Below are positions 52,339 through 61,341 of a stretch of 64,000 bases of DNA, one piece after another (positions within the stretch are counted from its first letter, which is position 1; each line of letters begins with the position of its first letter). The notes below the pieces were generated by a model. It was not told the origin of the DNA and ran no database searches. It saw nothing but the letters and a program-made list of their open reading frames with translations. A program made the position numbers and the translations under genes. This DNA comes from an uncultured Acetobacterium sp. (GTDB lineage Bacteria > Bacillota > Clostridia > Eubacteriales > Eubacteriaceae), in the NCBI RefSeq assembly GCF_963664135.1, contig NZ_OY760905.1, positions 186,001 to 250,000 of the forward strand, written 5' to 3'.

Positions 52339-53334
52339 ATGACGAATTCATCAAACGCATCGGCATCCGCATTTGGATGGGAATTTCAAAGTAATGCGGC
52401 AATTATGCTGATGCTTAAAAATATTGATAGAGCTAGTAAAGTGAAGGTGGAGGGCAATACGGAAGATGTTGAAATAACCTTTGCAGATGGGAAAATGCTT
52501 ATGTCACAAGCGAAAGCAGTGATGAACCCGAATGACTATAGCCATGTCAAAGAAAAATTAGAAGCAGGCTTACGAACTCTTAATGCGGCTGCAAAGCTAA
52601 CGGAAGTCGAACAGCTAGTTTTTGTTACAAACTCGCCGAACCCGTTCAATAATTCGACAACGATGTATAAATTTAGCAGCCCCCTAAATACTGTGCCTTT
52701 TTCTGAACTTCCAACTGCTTGTCAGCAAATAATATGCGACGTTTGCTCTTCAAAAGGGTACGATTTTGACAAAGCATTACTTTCCGTTTGTGTTATGCAG
52801 TTTCATGGGGAAAAAGTGGATGAAAGGTATAAGGTCTTATCAACACTTACCGCTGAGTTTCTAAATAATCTCGGTGTTTGTAAAATTTCGACAAATCAGT
52901 TGCTTACCCTTTGGCAACACGCGTTTACTGTTAATGCCTCGCAAAAAATAACTTCAATAACAAAAAAAAGTATGGTATGGCCTATTATCGCTATTCACTG
53001 TGAAGTCGGCGAAGACGATGCAGTACTTGAAGATTATGATGAGTGCGATGTTTACGAGATTTTGCAAAAATACAGAGGTGTCATTAACAACAACAGCGAA
53101 AGCTTCGAATTTCTGTCAGTAATTCTTAGCGATTACAACGAATTCCATTCTGAATTGAAGTCAAAGGAGCGCATGCAGAAATTTATCGCAGAAAATTGGC
53201 AAAACTACAAAAATAGCTTCGACTTGAAAAGTGCCGACACGCTTACCGAAGAGATGGTTATTCGTTTGACAGTATCAAATGTTCTAAGATGCCGTAAGGT
53301 TATTGCAGAAATAAAAGGCAAGGTGAAATTATGA
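52339..53334 (+). CDS. DUF4297/Cap4-like nuclease-type protein (defence candidate)
   Basis: A 331-residue protein. Residues 10-60, FGWEFQSNAAIMLMLKNI, KVEGNTEDVEITFADGK and LMSQAKAV, give the F-Q..A...E..ED-x-E...Q-x-K order of DUF4297-like (Cap4) endonuclease domains. The remainder is unrecognised. Its stop overlaps the start of an SMC-like ATPase gene by 4 bases. The pairing of a DUF4297-type nuclease with an SMC-like ATPase resembles the core of Lamassu-type and ABC-three-component systems (inference). AGAAGGATAAGT before the ATG is a moderate ribosome site. Confidence 0.6.
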   Translation: MTNSSNASASAFGWEFQSNAAIMLMLKNIDRASKVKVEGNTEDVEITFADGKMLMSQAKAVMNPNDYSHVKEKLEAGLRTLNAAAKLTEVEQLVFVTNSPNPFNNSTTMYKFSSPLNTVPFSELPTACQQIICDVCSSKGYDFDKALLSVCVMQFHGEKVDERYKVLSTLTAEFLNNLGVCKISTNQLLTLWQHAFTVNASQKITSITKKSMVWPIIAIHCEVGEDDAVLEDYDECDVYEILQKYRGVINNNSESFEFLSVILSDYNEFHSELKSKERMQKFIAENWQNYKNSFDLKSADTLTEEMVIRLTVSNVLRCRKVIAEIKGKVKL

Positions 53335-54791
53335 GAATAATTTCATTGCAAGTTAATGCAATTCAACAAACTATGCTGAGTAACAACTATAAGATTTTCT
53401 CGTTCAATGAAAATGTCAATATCATTTTTAGCAAGAAAAATAGTGTTGGAAAAACCACTTTGTTACGTCTGCTCATGTATGCAATGGGATACCCCATTCC
53501 GAACACGCGTGGGATACGTTTTTCCGATTATGAGACCGTGCTTACTGTAGTTGGAGCAAACGAAGAGAAGTTTGTACTGATAAGAAATAGGGACTATCTT
53601 GAACTACGTTATGATGGAAAAGAAAGTGGCTACTCTCTACCTGTCGAACAAAATGAGATGCACTCATTAATATTTGGGATTTCAAACATTGAAGTGGTCG
53701 ATAATTTACTTGGCGCGTTCTATGTTGACCAAGAAAAAGGATGGACATTGTTAAATCGTGGTAAAGCAATAGGGAATATTCATTTTTCTATAGAATCCTT
53801 GCTTCGTGGCTTGTCTAACAGAACGAACGACAAACTTGCACAACGCCTTATAGCAGTAAAACGAGAAATTTCAAAATATAAGCAAATGCTTGATGTTGCG
53901 CAATATAAGGCTGAAATTAACAAGTTGGGTGAAACATTTTTTGTGGATTCACCGGCAGAAGATGTTGAAAATGCTCTGGAGGTTTTATATTGCGAACGGA
54001 AGCCAATAAAAAACGAACTCACCAGAATTAATGGTGTCATTCGAAAGAATACAAATTTCGAGAAGTACATCACTTCATTTAGGCTCAGAGTAAAAACGCC
54101 AAATGGAGAGGAAGTACCGGTTAACAAGGATACTTTAGTTGGGTATGGGGATACCGCTGATTTGCTTGTTGCGAAACAAAAACTTATTACTGAACAAATT
54201 GTTGCTATTGATAAAAAAATCAGCATATTAAAAAAACAACAAGACAAAGAAGCTACTTTGATAGATGTTAAAACAAGTATTGAACAATTTGACGCAGAAA
54301 TCTCTAGAATTAATGTTAATGCCGTGGCAACGCAAAGAATAATTGCAAAACTTGAAAAGGAAAGAAAAGCTTTAGAGGAAAATGTTATTAGTAGTGTAAA
54401 GAAAGACAATCCTCTAATAGGAGAATTGCACCAGTTGATATCAGCGTATGCGATGCGACTCGGACTGGATAACAAATATGTTAGTGAACGGAATGACTAT
54501 ATTTTCACTAATGACTTAAAGTCGTTGTCAGGAGCGATATTTCACAAGGTGGTTTTTGCCTTTAAGATTTCCTATATCAAATTAATTCAAAAGCACACTG
54601 GGGTTTATCTACCGATAATTCTTGACTCTCCAAGCGGGCGTGAGCTAAGTTCTGAGAATATAAATGAAATGATGGCAATCCTTTCCGAGGATTACGCAGA
54701 TTATCAAATCATCATCGCATCTATTTACGATGACTATGATTTGCCAAACAAGAATATTATCGAGTTGCAGGACAAACTCTTGCCTTTCTAG
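53331..54791 (+). CDS. SMC/RecN-like coiled-coil ATPase, partner of the DUF4297-like gene
   Basis: A 486-residue ABC-type ATPase. Walker A SKKNSVGKTT lies near residue 35, then a coiled coil (about 165-350; LKKQQDKEATLIDVKTSI and similar). The second ATPase half has YLPIILDSPSGRELS near 425-440 as Walker B, with a Ser after the Asp where SMC proteins have Glu. The coiled coil is short for an SMC, like compact LmuB/ABC-3C ATPases. ATGA overlap with the nuclease-like gene implies a fixed complex. It would sense DNA and license the nuclease (inference). Confidence 0.75.
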   Translation: MRIISLQVNAIQQTMLSNNYKIFSFNENVNIIFSKKNSVGKTTLLRLLMYAMGYPIPNTRGIRFSDYETVLTVVGANEEKFVLIRNRDYLELRYDGKESGYSLPVEQNEMHSLIFGISNIEVVDNLLGAFYVDQEKGWTLLNRGKAIGNIHFSIESLLRGLSNRTNDKLAQRLIAVKREISKYKQMLDVAQYKAEINKLGETFFVDSPAEDVENALEVLYCERKPIKNELTRINGVIRKNTNFEKYITSFRLRVKTPNGEEVPVNKDTLVGYGDTADLLVAKQKLITEQIVAIDKKISILKKQQDKEATLIDVKTSIEQFDAEISRINVNAVATQRIIAKLEKERKALEENVISSVKKDNPLIGELHQLISAYAMRLGLDNKYVSERNDYIFTNDLKSLSGAIFHKVVFAFKISYIKLIQKHTGVYLPIILDSPSGRELSSENINEMMAILSEDYADYQIIIASIYDDYDLPNKNIIELQDKLLPF

Positions 54792-54885
54792 TACTATCAA
54801 AAATATTAATAGATGAAGATGATAAGTTTATTACTTAAATAAAAATGCAGAAATATAAGTCTATTTCAAAAGTAAGAACGAAGGA

Positions 54886-55059
54886 ATGGCGTTGATAAAA
54901 TTGAAACTTGAAAATGATCTAGTTATCGAATGTGAGAAATATGGGCGATGAATTAGGGTATGATTTTGAGGGAGACTGTTCATGTGACGAATGTGAATAC
55001 AGTATTAATTTTAAAGTTAGACGATATGAATATCTAGATGGCACTCTTAATATTATGTA
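54886..55059 (+). pseudogene. Small Cys-cluster ORF with likely one-base frameshift
   Basis: ATG at 54886 (after CGAAGG) reads MALIKLKLENDLVIECEKYG and stops. In another frame GDELGYDFEGDCSCDECEYS continues to TAA at 55059. Joining the two by removing one G near 54930 gives a plausible 57-residue protein with CSCDEC as metal site. Not recognised. The remaining 54792-55170 shows no gene. Confidence 0.4.
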
Positions 55060-55171
55060 ATCAGCGAAGCAAGGTTTTTTTAAACACTAAAAATAATCGC
55101 TTCAGAGTTTTTGTAGCTAAATTTCGGGCTGTAGTGCAAAGTCTACTTAGCTTTATATTCATGTCTTATCG

Positions 55172-55569
55172 TGTCTGATCGCCTTTGTGGTGATGAATTA
55201 CGTAACCGGAGTGCTCTGTGCGCTTCAGAAAAAGAAACTTTCCAGCGCCCAGGGCTTCCGGGGCATCCTCAAAAAAATCCTGATCTTTATGGTCGTGGGG
55301 ATGGGGAACCTGCTGGACATCACCCTTCTTGGCGGTGCCGGGGCTCCCCTGCGGGTAGCGATGATCGGCTTCTATCTTTCAAATGAAGGTCTGAGTATTC
55401 TGGAAAACCTCGGACGGCTGGGGGTGCCTTTACCAAAGCGGCTGGAAGCCGTGATTCGGGAGTTGAGGAGGCGGATGAGAAGCGACACGAATAAATGGTT
55501 TTGATGATAAGCAAGCAACGATTTAATAAACTCACAAGAGTCAATCTTGGGAGTTTATTTTTTTGCCCA
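55172..55569 (+). pseudogene. Holin fragment and terminator: right copy of the 400-bp direct repeat
   Basis: Repeats 47396-47795. It encodes holin residues from LIAFVVMNYVTGVLCALQKK to the end, but lacks the first 30 residues and any ribosome site, so it should be silent. Together the two copies enclose 7.4 kb with the broken HigBA, copy T3, the TIR-STAND gene, the nuclease/ATPase pair and a broken small gene. Confidence 0.88.
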
Positions 55570-55710
55570 ATCACCGATAAAAACTTTCCATCAATGCCAT
55601 TAAATGATACAATAAATCCATTCGAACCGACTACATAGGCATTAAAATAAATATTTCGCTGAGTCAAACGACGCTTTTTTAAATGATCACTTTCCGGCCT
55701 GATTCCTCCA
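55528..55710 (+). repeat. Terminator-plus-promoter repeat, copy T4
   Basis: AAACTCACAAGAGTCAATCT..GGGAGTTT hairpin with T7, then CCAATCACCGATAAAAACTT and GCCATTAAATGATACAATAA, then GACTACATAGGCATTAAAAT and a degenerate version of the gene-start sequence seen after T2. A CTTAACTT-class relative follows (55723-55745). Confidence 0.75.
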
Positions 55711-55865
55711 GCCATAGGTAGCTCCGGTGCTGGTCATACTTGACTGAGTAATTTCCAAGGAACACGATCGTACTAGATTTGTAAATATTAAATATTTAGA
55801 AAGAAATAATGCGTCATTAATTATTCAGGAGAAAACAAAAAATAATAATTCAAAAGGAGATTAAA

Positions 55866-56243
55866 ATGGCAGAAACAAGTCAAATTTTATTATGGACCTT
55901 CATTTCGGAGTGTCCCATTCCAGAAGATGTGCAGGAATTGTTAGTCGAAGGTGAAGAAGCGATAGCCGCTTATAAAACAATCCGAGACAGTGCGGTTTTT
56001 ACGAATAAACGTTTAATTGTAAGAGATGCCCAGGGATTGAGTGGCAAAAAAGTAGAAGTATACTCGTTGCCATACTCGTCAATTAATATGTGGTCAACTG
56101 AAAATGCAGGCAAGATCCTTGATCTAAATGCTGAAGTTGAACTCTGGACCCGTGCCGGTCATATTAAAGTGAATTTGCGAAAAGGGGTCGATGTCAGAAA
56201 ATTTGATCGACTAATTGCCAATGCAATATTGCGAAATCAATGA
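55866..56243 (+). CDS. Bacterial PH-domain protein (bPH_1)
   Basis: A 125-residue single-domain protein. EGEEAIAAYKTIRDSAVFTN, KRLIVRDAQGLSGKKVEVYS and LPYSSINMWSTE form the bacterial PH-like beta sandwich; it closes with FDRLIANAIL. AAAGGAGA precedes the ATG. Such proteins are cytoplasmic and of unknown role. It lies between repeat T4 and the NACHT gene, so it may belong to that accessory module. Confidence 0.85.
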   Translation: MAETSQILLWTFISECPIPEDVQELLVEGEEAIAAYKTIRDSAVFTNKRLIVRDAQGLSGKKVEVYSLPYSSINMWSTENAGKILDLNAEVELWTRAGHIKVNLRKGVDVRKFDRLIANAILRNQ

Positions 56244-56717
56244 TGTCAATGGGTGGCGTAATGAGGAATAAAATATTTATTACCAGAGGGTTGGGTTAAC
56301 TTAGACCAATGGAATTCATCTACATAAGGGCGCAATCTGGCCCTCGTTTATGTCATAAGTACTTTCATTAAATGATCAGGGGTTATCATTCAAGTAAAAT
56401 GCGAAATTTAAAAACTCTGTATTAGAGAGAAATTCTAGATATTTCTTAATACTGTGAAAGCGAAAGAAATGTGATAGTATGGAAAGAATGGAAATAGTTA
56501 ATGTAGTTGTTATTAGTTATCTAAGCGCGAAATGTTGTTCCCAATTATATTAACATCAATGTTTGGAGTAACTAACAATAAGAAAATAGTTCAAGGATAG
56601 AGGATCAAAACAAAACTTAATGCTGAACGAAATGGCACCAGGGCTGCAGGTAAGGCACACTTTTAGCCTCGGTACCATGTATACATAGCAAAAAATTTCA
56701 AGAAAGGTATTAGATAG
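56244..56717 (+). other. Gene-free stretch upstream of the NACHT gene
   Basis: AT-rich. It contains a hairpin AAGGGCGCAATCTGGCCCT (about 56319-56340), which may terminate the PH gene, and a CTTAACTT-class relative (GGCTGCAGGTAAGGCACAC, 56642-56666). No protein-like frame was seen. Confidence 0.4.
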
Positions 56718-58769
56718 ATGGATAACATTGAGACTGGGTTGAATTTTGCCAAAGATACTCTTGCAATTGCTATAAAAGCAACTGGGACAACTTTAGTTAA
56801 AAGGTTGATTGAAAATAAAATAAGACCGATCATAGATAATTTTTTTATGAGCAAGAATGATACAGATAAAATGGAAAGAACATTAGCAGAATATTTTCAA
56901 AAAAGTTATAATTCGAATGTTTATATTAATACAATAGTGTTTAAGAATACACCAAAATTATTGGAAGAATTATACATACCATTAACAATTGTACATCCTA
57001 TTCCATCAAAAGTAGAAAAATACAAAATTCTTGACGATTCGGAAAATGATTTATTTCTTATCTTTGAGTCATGTCTTAAACTTATGATAGTTGATACAGC
57101 GGGAATGGGAAAATCAACATTATTGAAATATATTATGTTGAAAGCGCTAGAAAGAGGTGCACCCATACCAATAAACATTGAATTAAGAAGATTAGATCCG
57201 GAAACAGATATTATCGACTTTATCACAAGAGAGATTAATTTATTAGATGGCGTGATCAAAAAAGAGCAGGTGACAAAATTACTCAAAGAAGGTGAGTTTT
57301 TAATTCTATTAGATGGTTATGATGAAATTAGGGAAATAGATAAAACCAAAATAGCATTGAAAATTCAAGAATTTATTAAAATAACACCTGATACAAAGTA
57401 CATACTAACTTCGAGAGAGGAAGTTTCACTTAGTTCTTTTTATGGGTTTAAAATATTCAATATAGAACCTCTTGCTTTGCAAGATGCGTTTTCATTGATA
57501 AAGAAGTATGATAATAATAATCTAGTTTCGAAAAATTTGATTGAAATGCTAAAAAATGATGTTCATTTTGACAGTTTAAGAGAATTGTTAACAAATCCCT
57601 TGTTGATTTCACTTTTATATAAAACATTCCAGTATCGGGAGGAGATTCCATATAAAAAACTAATTTTCTATGAAACCGCATTTGAAGCATTGTTCAACGA
57701 TCATGATTATACAAAGGGAGGAGCCTATGTACATGAGAAGAAAACTGAACTTGATATCTGCGATTTTAGAAAATTAGCTCGAGAGTTAGGATGGGCAACT
57801 TTCAAATTAGATAAAAATGAAATTTCGATTGACGAATTAACGAATATTCTGATAAAGATATCTAATAAATGTTTTGATTACCATTTGAAAGCATCAATGG
57901 TAATTGATGATTTGTTACATAGTGTTCCGTTATTTTGCAAAGATGGTAATAATTTTAGATGGGTTCATAAATCATTTATGGAGTATTTCGTTGCATGTTA
58001 TATACATAATGATCTTAACACGGAGCAAAAGAAATTGATTTTGAAAAGTAAACTAGTCTTGAATAATAATTCTATAAGAAAATATGTAAATATACTTGAT
58101 TTCTATTATGATTTAGATAATGCTTCTTTTCGAAAATTTATTGTCTTACCATTTTTACTTGAATTCAGCAATAAATATGTTCAAGTTTTTTCAGATTCAT
58201 ATTTTAATATGATGGACAAAGTATATCTTCAATGTCGAAAAAGTATGCTCGTGTTGCTGAACATAGAAATTGAAAGGAAAAAAGATGAGCTAACATTTCT
58301 AGAATCATATAAATATCCGTATAGAGGTAGAGCTGAAACCGAGTTTTTAAATAAAGAAGAAAAAAGATATAGTGGGAAAACGTGGACAACGTGGGCATCT
58401 GAATCAGGTGGCAATTGCATTGAAGGCTTCATCAAAGAAACTAGCATTGTGGGAGGTCCATTGTTAAGAATTATGCAAAATAAAAGAATTGATATTTTCA
58501 TTTTTAAAAACAGTATTTATCCTTGCTATATTGGGATAAGACCGGAATGCTTCATACAGAAAAACAGAATGCTAAGAATAGATGACGACATAAATAGTGA
58601 GATCAATAAAAATAGTGATATTTTTTCATATATAACAGCTTATCTAATTATCAGTCATGGAAAAACAACAGGTTATAATTTCTTTTTAGATATTGATAAG
58701 GTTGGTTCTTTTATAGAAAGAATTAATGAGGAAGTAGAAAATGAAGAACTTGACGTTCTGGATTTTTAG
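56718..58769 (+). CDS. NACHT-domain STAND ATPase (antiphage candidate)
   Basis: A 683-residue protein. A helical N-terminal region (about 1-110) is followed by a NACHT ATPase: Walker A DTAGMGKST near 127, Walker B LILLDGYDEI near 196-205, and a sensor TSREEVSL near 235. The middle is helical (FRWVHKSFMEYFVACYI is the usual NACHT C-terminal winged-helix signature). The last 150 residues (WTTWASESGG onward) match no family I recognise. Bacterial NACHT proteins of this size protect against phage. AT-rich; ATG at 56718 follows AAGAAAGG at a long distance, so the start is less certain. Confidence 0.82.
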   Translation: MDNIETGLNFAKDTLAIAIKATGTTLVKRLIENKIRPIIDNFFMSKNDTDKMERTLAEYFQKSYNSNVYINTIVFKNTPKLLEELYIPLTIVHPIPSKVEKYKILDDSENDLFLIFESCLKLMIVDTAGMGKSTLLKYIMLKALERGAPIPINIELRRLDPETDIIDFITREINLLDGVIKKEQVTKLLKEGEFLILLDGYDEIREIDKTKIALKIQEFIKITPDTKYILTSREEVSLSSFYGFKIFNIEPLALQDAFSLIKKYDNNNLVSKNLIEMLKNDVHFDSLRELLTNPLLISLLYKTFQYREEIPYKKLIFYETAFEALFNDHDYTKGGAYVHEKKTELDICDFRKLARELGWATFKLDKNEISIDELTNILIKISNKCFDYHLKASMVIDDLLHSVPLFCKDGNNFRWVHKSFMEYFVACYIHNDLNTEQKKLILKSKLVLNNNSIRKYVNILDFYYDLDNASFRKFIVLPFLLEFSNKYVQVFSDSYFNMMDKVYLQCRKSMLVLLNIEIERKKDELTFLESYKYPYRGRAETEFLNKEEKRYSGKTWTTWASESGGNCIEGFIKETSIVGGPLLRIMQNKRIDIFIFKNSIYPCYIGIRPECFIQKNRMLRIDDDINSEINKNSDIFSYITAYLIISHGKTTGYNFFLDIDKVGSFIERINEEVENEELDVLDF

Positions 58770-59394
58770 TAATAATGATATAAGCAATTGAAAAATGAAA
58801 AACAAAAAAATGTTAATCTGAAAAATAAGCAGAAGCATGTCAAAAAATTAAAATCGAATTTGTGTTTAGAAATTTAAGCAGAAAGAATTGCGAATGAAAA
58901 TACGACCAGCAATTTTGTGCAAATTCCGTCGGTGATAAAGCGATTTATGGTTAGACACTTCTCTAATGTATTTGGGTTTACCGATACTGGAGATAAGGAC
59001 TACTGTGAGCAGACTGGCAATGCGGAAAAATGGGTGTCAGATTTGGATGTTAGAATATTTTCTGGTTTTATACTCTACAGTACACAGGTTGATTTTAAAA
59101 TAATTGATGGTCCGTTTAACATTTTCACGAATTTTGTAATTTTTTTCCAATAGGGCTTCGATGCTATGAACACTTAACCTACTGGCTTATTTCCCGACGA
59201 TCTAATTCATAAATAAGGTGAGAAGCCAGATAAAATGGAAAAAATCATAGAGAACATTTAACGGAGGCGAAGGTCAGACCGTGGGAATTGCTACGGATGC
59301 CGTCGAAAGGGTACAAATGGATTTTGACACCGCTTTGAATAAACCCCTTAAATTTGACCAAAATTTTATCTGTAATTTAACTTGGAGGTAGATA
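58770..59394 (+). other. Gene-poor stretch with coding remnants
   Basis: A 78-codon frame from GTG at 58917 (IPSVIKRFMVRHFSNVFGF) has no ribosome site and is read as debris. A second open stretch, about 59270-59394, reads GQTVGIATDAVERVQMDFDT and ends in TAG inside the ribosome site of the next gene; it looks like the C-terminus of a lost protein. A CTTAACCT motif copy lies at 59158-59179. Confidence 0.35.
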
Positions 59395-59706
59395 ATGAGC
59401 GAATTAGAAAGCAGATTCCACGAAGAAATGAAGAATATTTATTATGCTGCAAAAAAGGAAATAGGCTATAATGCAAGCCGCTTTATTCAAATTGTTTCCA
59501 ATGAAGGAGGCCTTAAGGCCGCAAAAAAATTAATTGCTAAAAATGGCGGTACTTACGGTTTTGAAGTGCTGTGGGAGAACAAACGACTGGATTTGTCAGT
59601 TGAAACACTGGTTTTAAAACCGGAATATCGCGAGCTTTTTACCAATGAAGAAATTGAAAGATGCAAAAGTCGTTTAAATGACTATGGCTACGTTATAAAA
59701 GAATGA
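59395..59706 (+). CDS. Conserved ~100-residue hypothetical protein
   Basis: A 103-residue soluble helical protein: LESRFHEEMKNIYYAAKKE, GYNASRFIQIVSNEGGLKAA, FEVLWENKRLDLSVETLVL, then YRELFTNEEIERCKSRL. I recall this pattern as a small conserved family of unknown function often found alone or near mobile and defence genes; that recollection is unverified. CTTGGAGG before the ATG is strong. Confidence 0.65.
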   Translation: MSELESRFHEEMKNIYYAAKKEIGYNASRFIQIVSNEGGLKAAKKLIAKNGGTYGFEVLWENKRLDLSVETLVLKPEYRELFTNEEIERCKSRLNDYGYVIKE

Positions 59707-59787
59707 TACTAATAATTAACCACAGTGCTAAACAAACGTAACAAGAATACAAAACTCAAAAACTCATATTTCTGGAGGAAATGATTA

Positions 59788-60996
59788 ATGGTCGAAAACA
59801 GTAAAAATAATGAGATCATAAAAGCTATGATGAATGTTGAATACTATTCAGCCGAGCTTAAAGATGAAGTTGCGTTAGAAAAATCGACAAAACTACCATT
59901 AGTAAGCATTGCTGCTTTGGGAACAGCATTTGCTACCTTGCCTGATGCATTTCGAACCGTTACCCAAACGTTTGAAACCGGTGGAATGGAAGGCTACTAC
60001 AAGGCCGTTTTCCCGGAAGGTGTTTTGGGAGAACTTGTAAAAGCGAAAGATGGCACTGGATTTCGTGGACTCATTCAGGGCGCAAATGGCCAAATTACTG
60101 GCCAACCGGTATTTGTACCGGCAGCAGGTAGCTCCGTAACCTTGACCACAAAAATGGCTTATAATCCTACGTTGCTGTTAATTGCCGTCGCATTGATCAG
60201 TATCGATAAAAAACTGGCAGAAATCCTTGAAACTTCACACGAGATTTTTGAATTTCTGAAACAAAAAGAAAAAGCAAAACAGCGGGGTAACCTGAATGTT
60301 TTGGAGGATGTTTTAAATAATTACAAATTCAACTGGGACAATGAAAAATATAAAACCAACAAACACATTCATGTTCAGGAAATCAAACGGGAGGCGGAGC
60401 AGAGCATTATTTTCTATCGGGAACGGATCGTTAAAAAAATGAATAAAAAAATCGGGAATCTTTTCATTCATCATGACCAGGATGTCAAAGGCAAGCTGGA
60501 AGAAGTACAGGCTGAGCTCAAAGAATATCAACTTGCGTTATATTTGTTCGCCTTTTCATCCTTTCTTGAAGTGATGTTACTGGAAAACTTTGGATCGGCA
60601 TACCTTGAAGGTACCGTTCATAAAATAGAGGATTATTCTTTTCAATATCGTGAATTATATACAAAATGCTATAACCAGATTGAAGAATATGCCAAGTCTT
60701 CGATCAATTCATCTTTGCTAGATGGATTTGCATCCATAAATAAATTTGCCGGAGATGCGGTGGCAAAGATTCCCTTTATCTGTGATTCACAGATTGATGA
60801 AACTCTGATTGAAGCAAGTAACCAATTGGAAAAATTATGTTCAAGAAAGACCGAACAGACGATGAAGCAATTTGAAAACAACCAAAACAACTGTGTCCGT
60901 CCATTCGTAGAAAATATCGATACCGTCAATAGGCTGTATAATCAACCGATGGAGCTTATTTTTGATCAAGAGAACATATATCTGATTCCAGCATAA
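59788..60996 (+). CDS. Uncharacterised helical protein, 402 residues
   Basis: Not recognised. The N-terminal third has Ala/Gly-rich and weakly hydrophobic segments (LPLVSIAALGTAFATLPDAF; YNPTLLLIAVALISIDKKL), the second possibly membrane-associated. The remainder is helical with coiled-coil character (KREAEQSIIFYRERIVKKM; KGKLEEVQAELKEYQLALYL). CTGGAGGA lies before the ATG. It follows the 103-residue conserved gene by 81 bases, so they may be cotranscribed. A hydrophobic segment plus long helices would fit a membrane-acting effector or a scaffold, but this is speculation. Confidence 0.55.
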   Translation: MVENSKNNEIIKAMMNVEYYSAELKDEVALEKSTKLPLVSIAALGTAFATLPDAFRTVTQTFETGGMEGYYKAVFPEGVLGELVKAKDGTGFRGLIQGANGQITGQPVFVPAAGSSVTLTTKMAYNPTLLLIAVALISIDKKLAEILETSHEIFEFLKQKEKAKQRGNLNVLEDVLNNYKFNWDNEKYKTNKHIHVQEIKREAEQSIIFYRERIVKKMNKKIGNLFIHHDQDVKGKLEEVQAELKEYQLALYLFAFSSFLEVMLLENFGSAYLEGTVHKIEDYSFQYRELYTKCYNQIEEYAKSSINSSLLDGFASINKFAGDAVAKIPFICDSQIDETLIEASNQLEKLCSRKTEQTMKQFENNQNNCVRPFVENIDTVNRLYNQPMELIFDQENIYLIPA

Positions 60997-61047
60997 GATT
61001 GCGACAGCCCTACGTTTATGTGACATGAAGAAGGAGGCCACTCAATC

Positions 61048-61221
61048 ATGATTAAATCAACTTTCAAAGGTACGATCATTTCAATCCAACCGCGCATCTG
61101 TCTGACGAGGTCCTTCGATGAGTCCTTTCATACATATCTCAGCTATGCCATTAAGTTAGAAGGGAAACTCGATGGCGAGGAATCGACTTTCTCCATCGGC
61201 ATCGGTGAAGCAGCTCGCTAA
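61048..61221 (+). CDS. Small protein, probably a truncated N-terminal domain (57 residues)
   Basis: MIKSTFKGTIISIQPRICLT...SHxYL-like YLSYAIKLEGKLDGEESTFS, ending GIGEAAR. It has a good ribosome site (AAGGAGG). The sequence reads like the first beta-strands of a larger protein and stops abruptly, so truncation is likely. 61222-61341 contains only the leader of the next gene. Confidence 0.5.
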   Translation: MIKSTFKGTIISIQPRICLTRSFDESFHTYLSYAIKLEGKLDGEESTFSIGIGEAAR

Positions 61222-61341
61222 ACATCAATTCAAAGTAAATAGACATCGCCTCAGGTGATTGCGTTCCAGTTCATGATTCTGTTCTGGAGCCAGTCGAGTC
61301 TGGTTTTAATTTAAAATATTTATAATATAAAAGGAGTTATC

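Noticed and set aside
53780-54475. Minus-strand frame of 231 codons under the SMC-like ATPase
   Set aside because: Ser/Phe-rich antisense shadow of the coiled-coil region; no start signal.
58917-59153. 78-codon frame after the NACHT gene
   Set aside because: GTG start with no ribosome site, no recognisable motif, and it lies in a stretch of other broken coding pieces; kept only as a remnant note.
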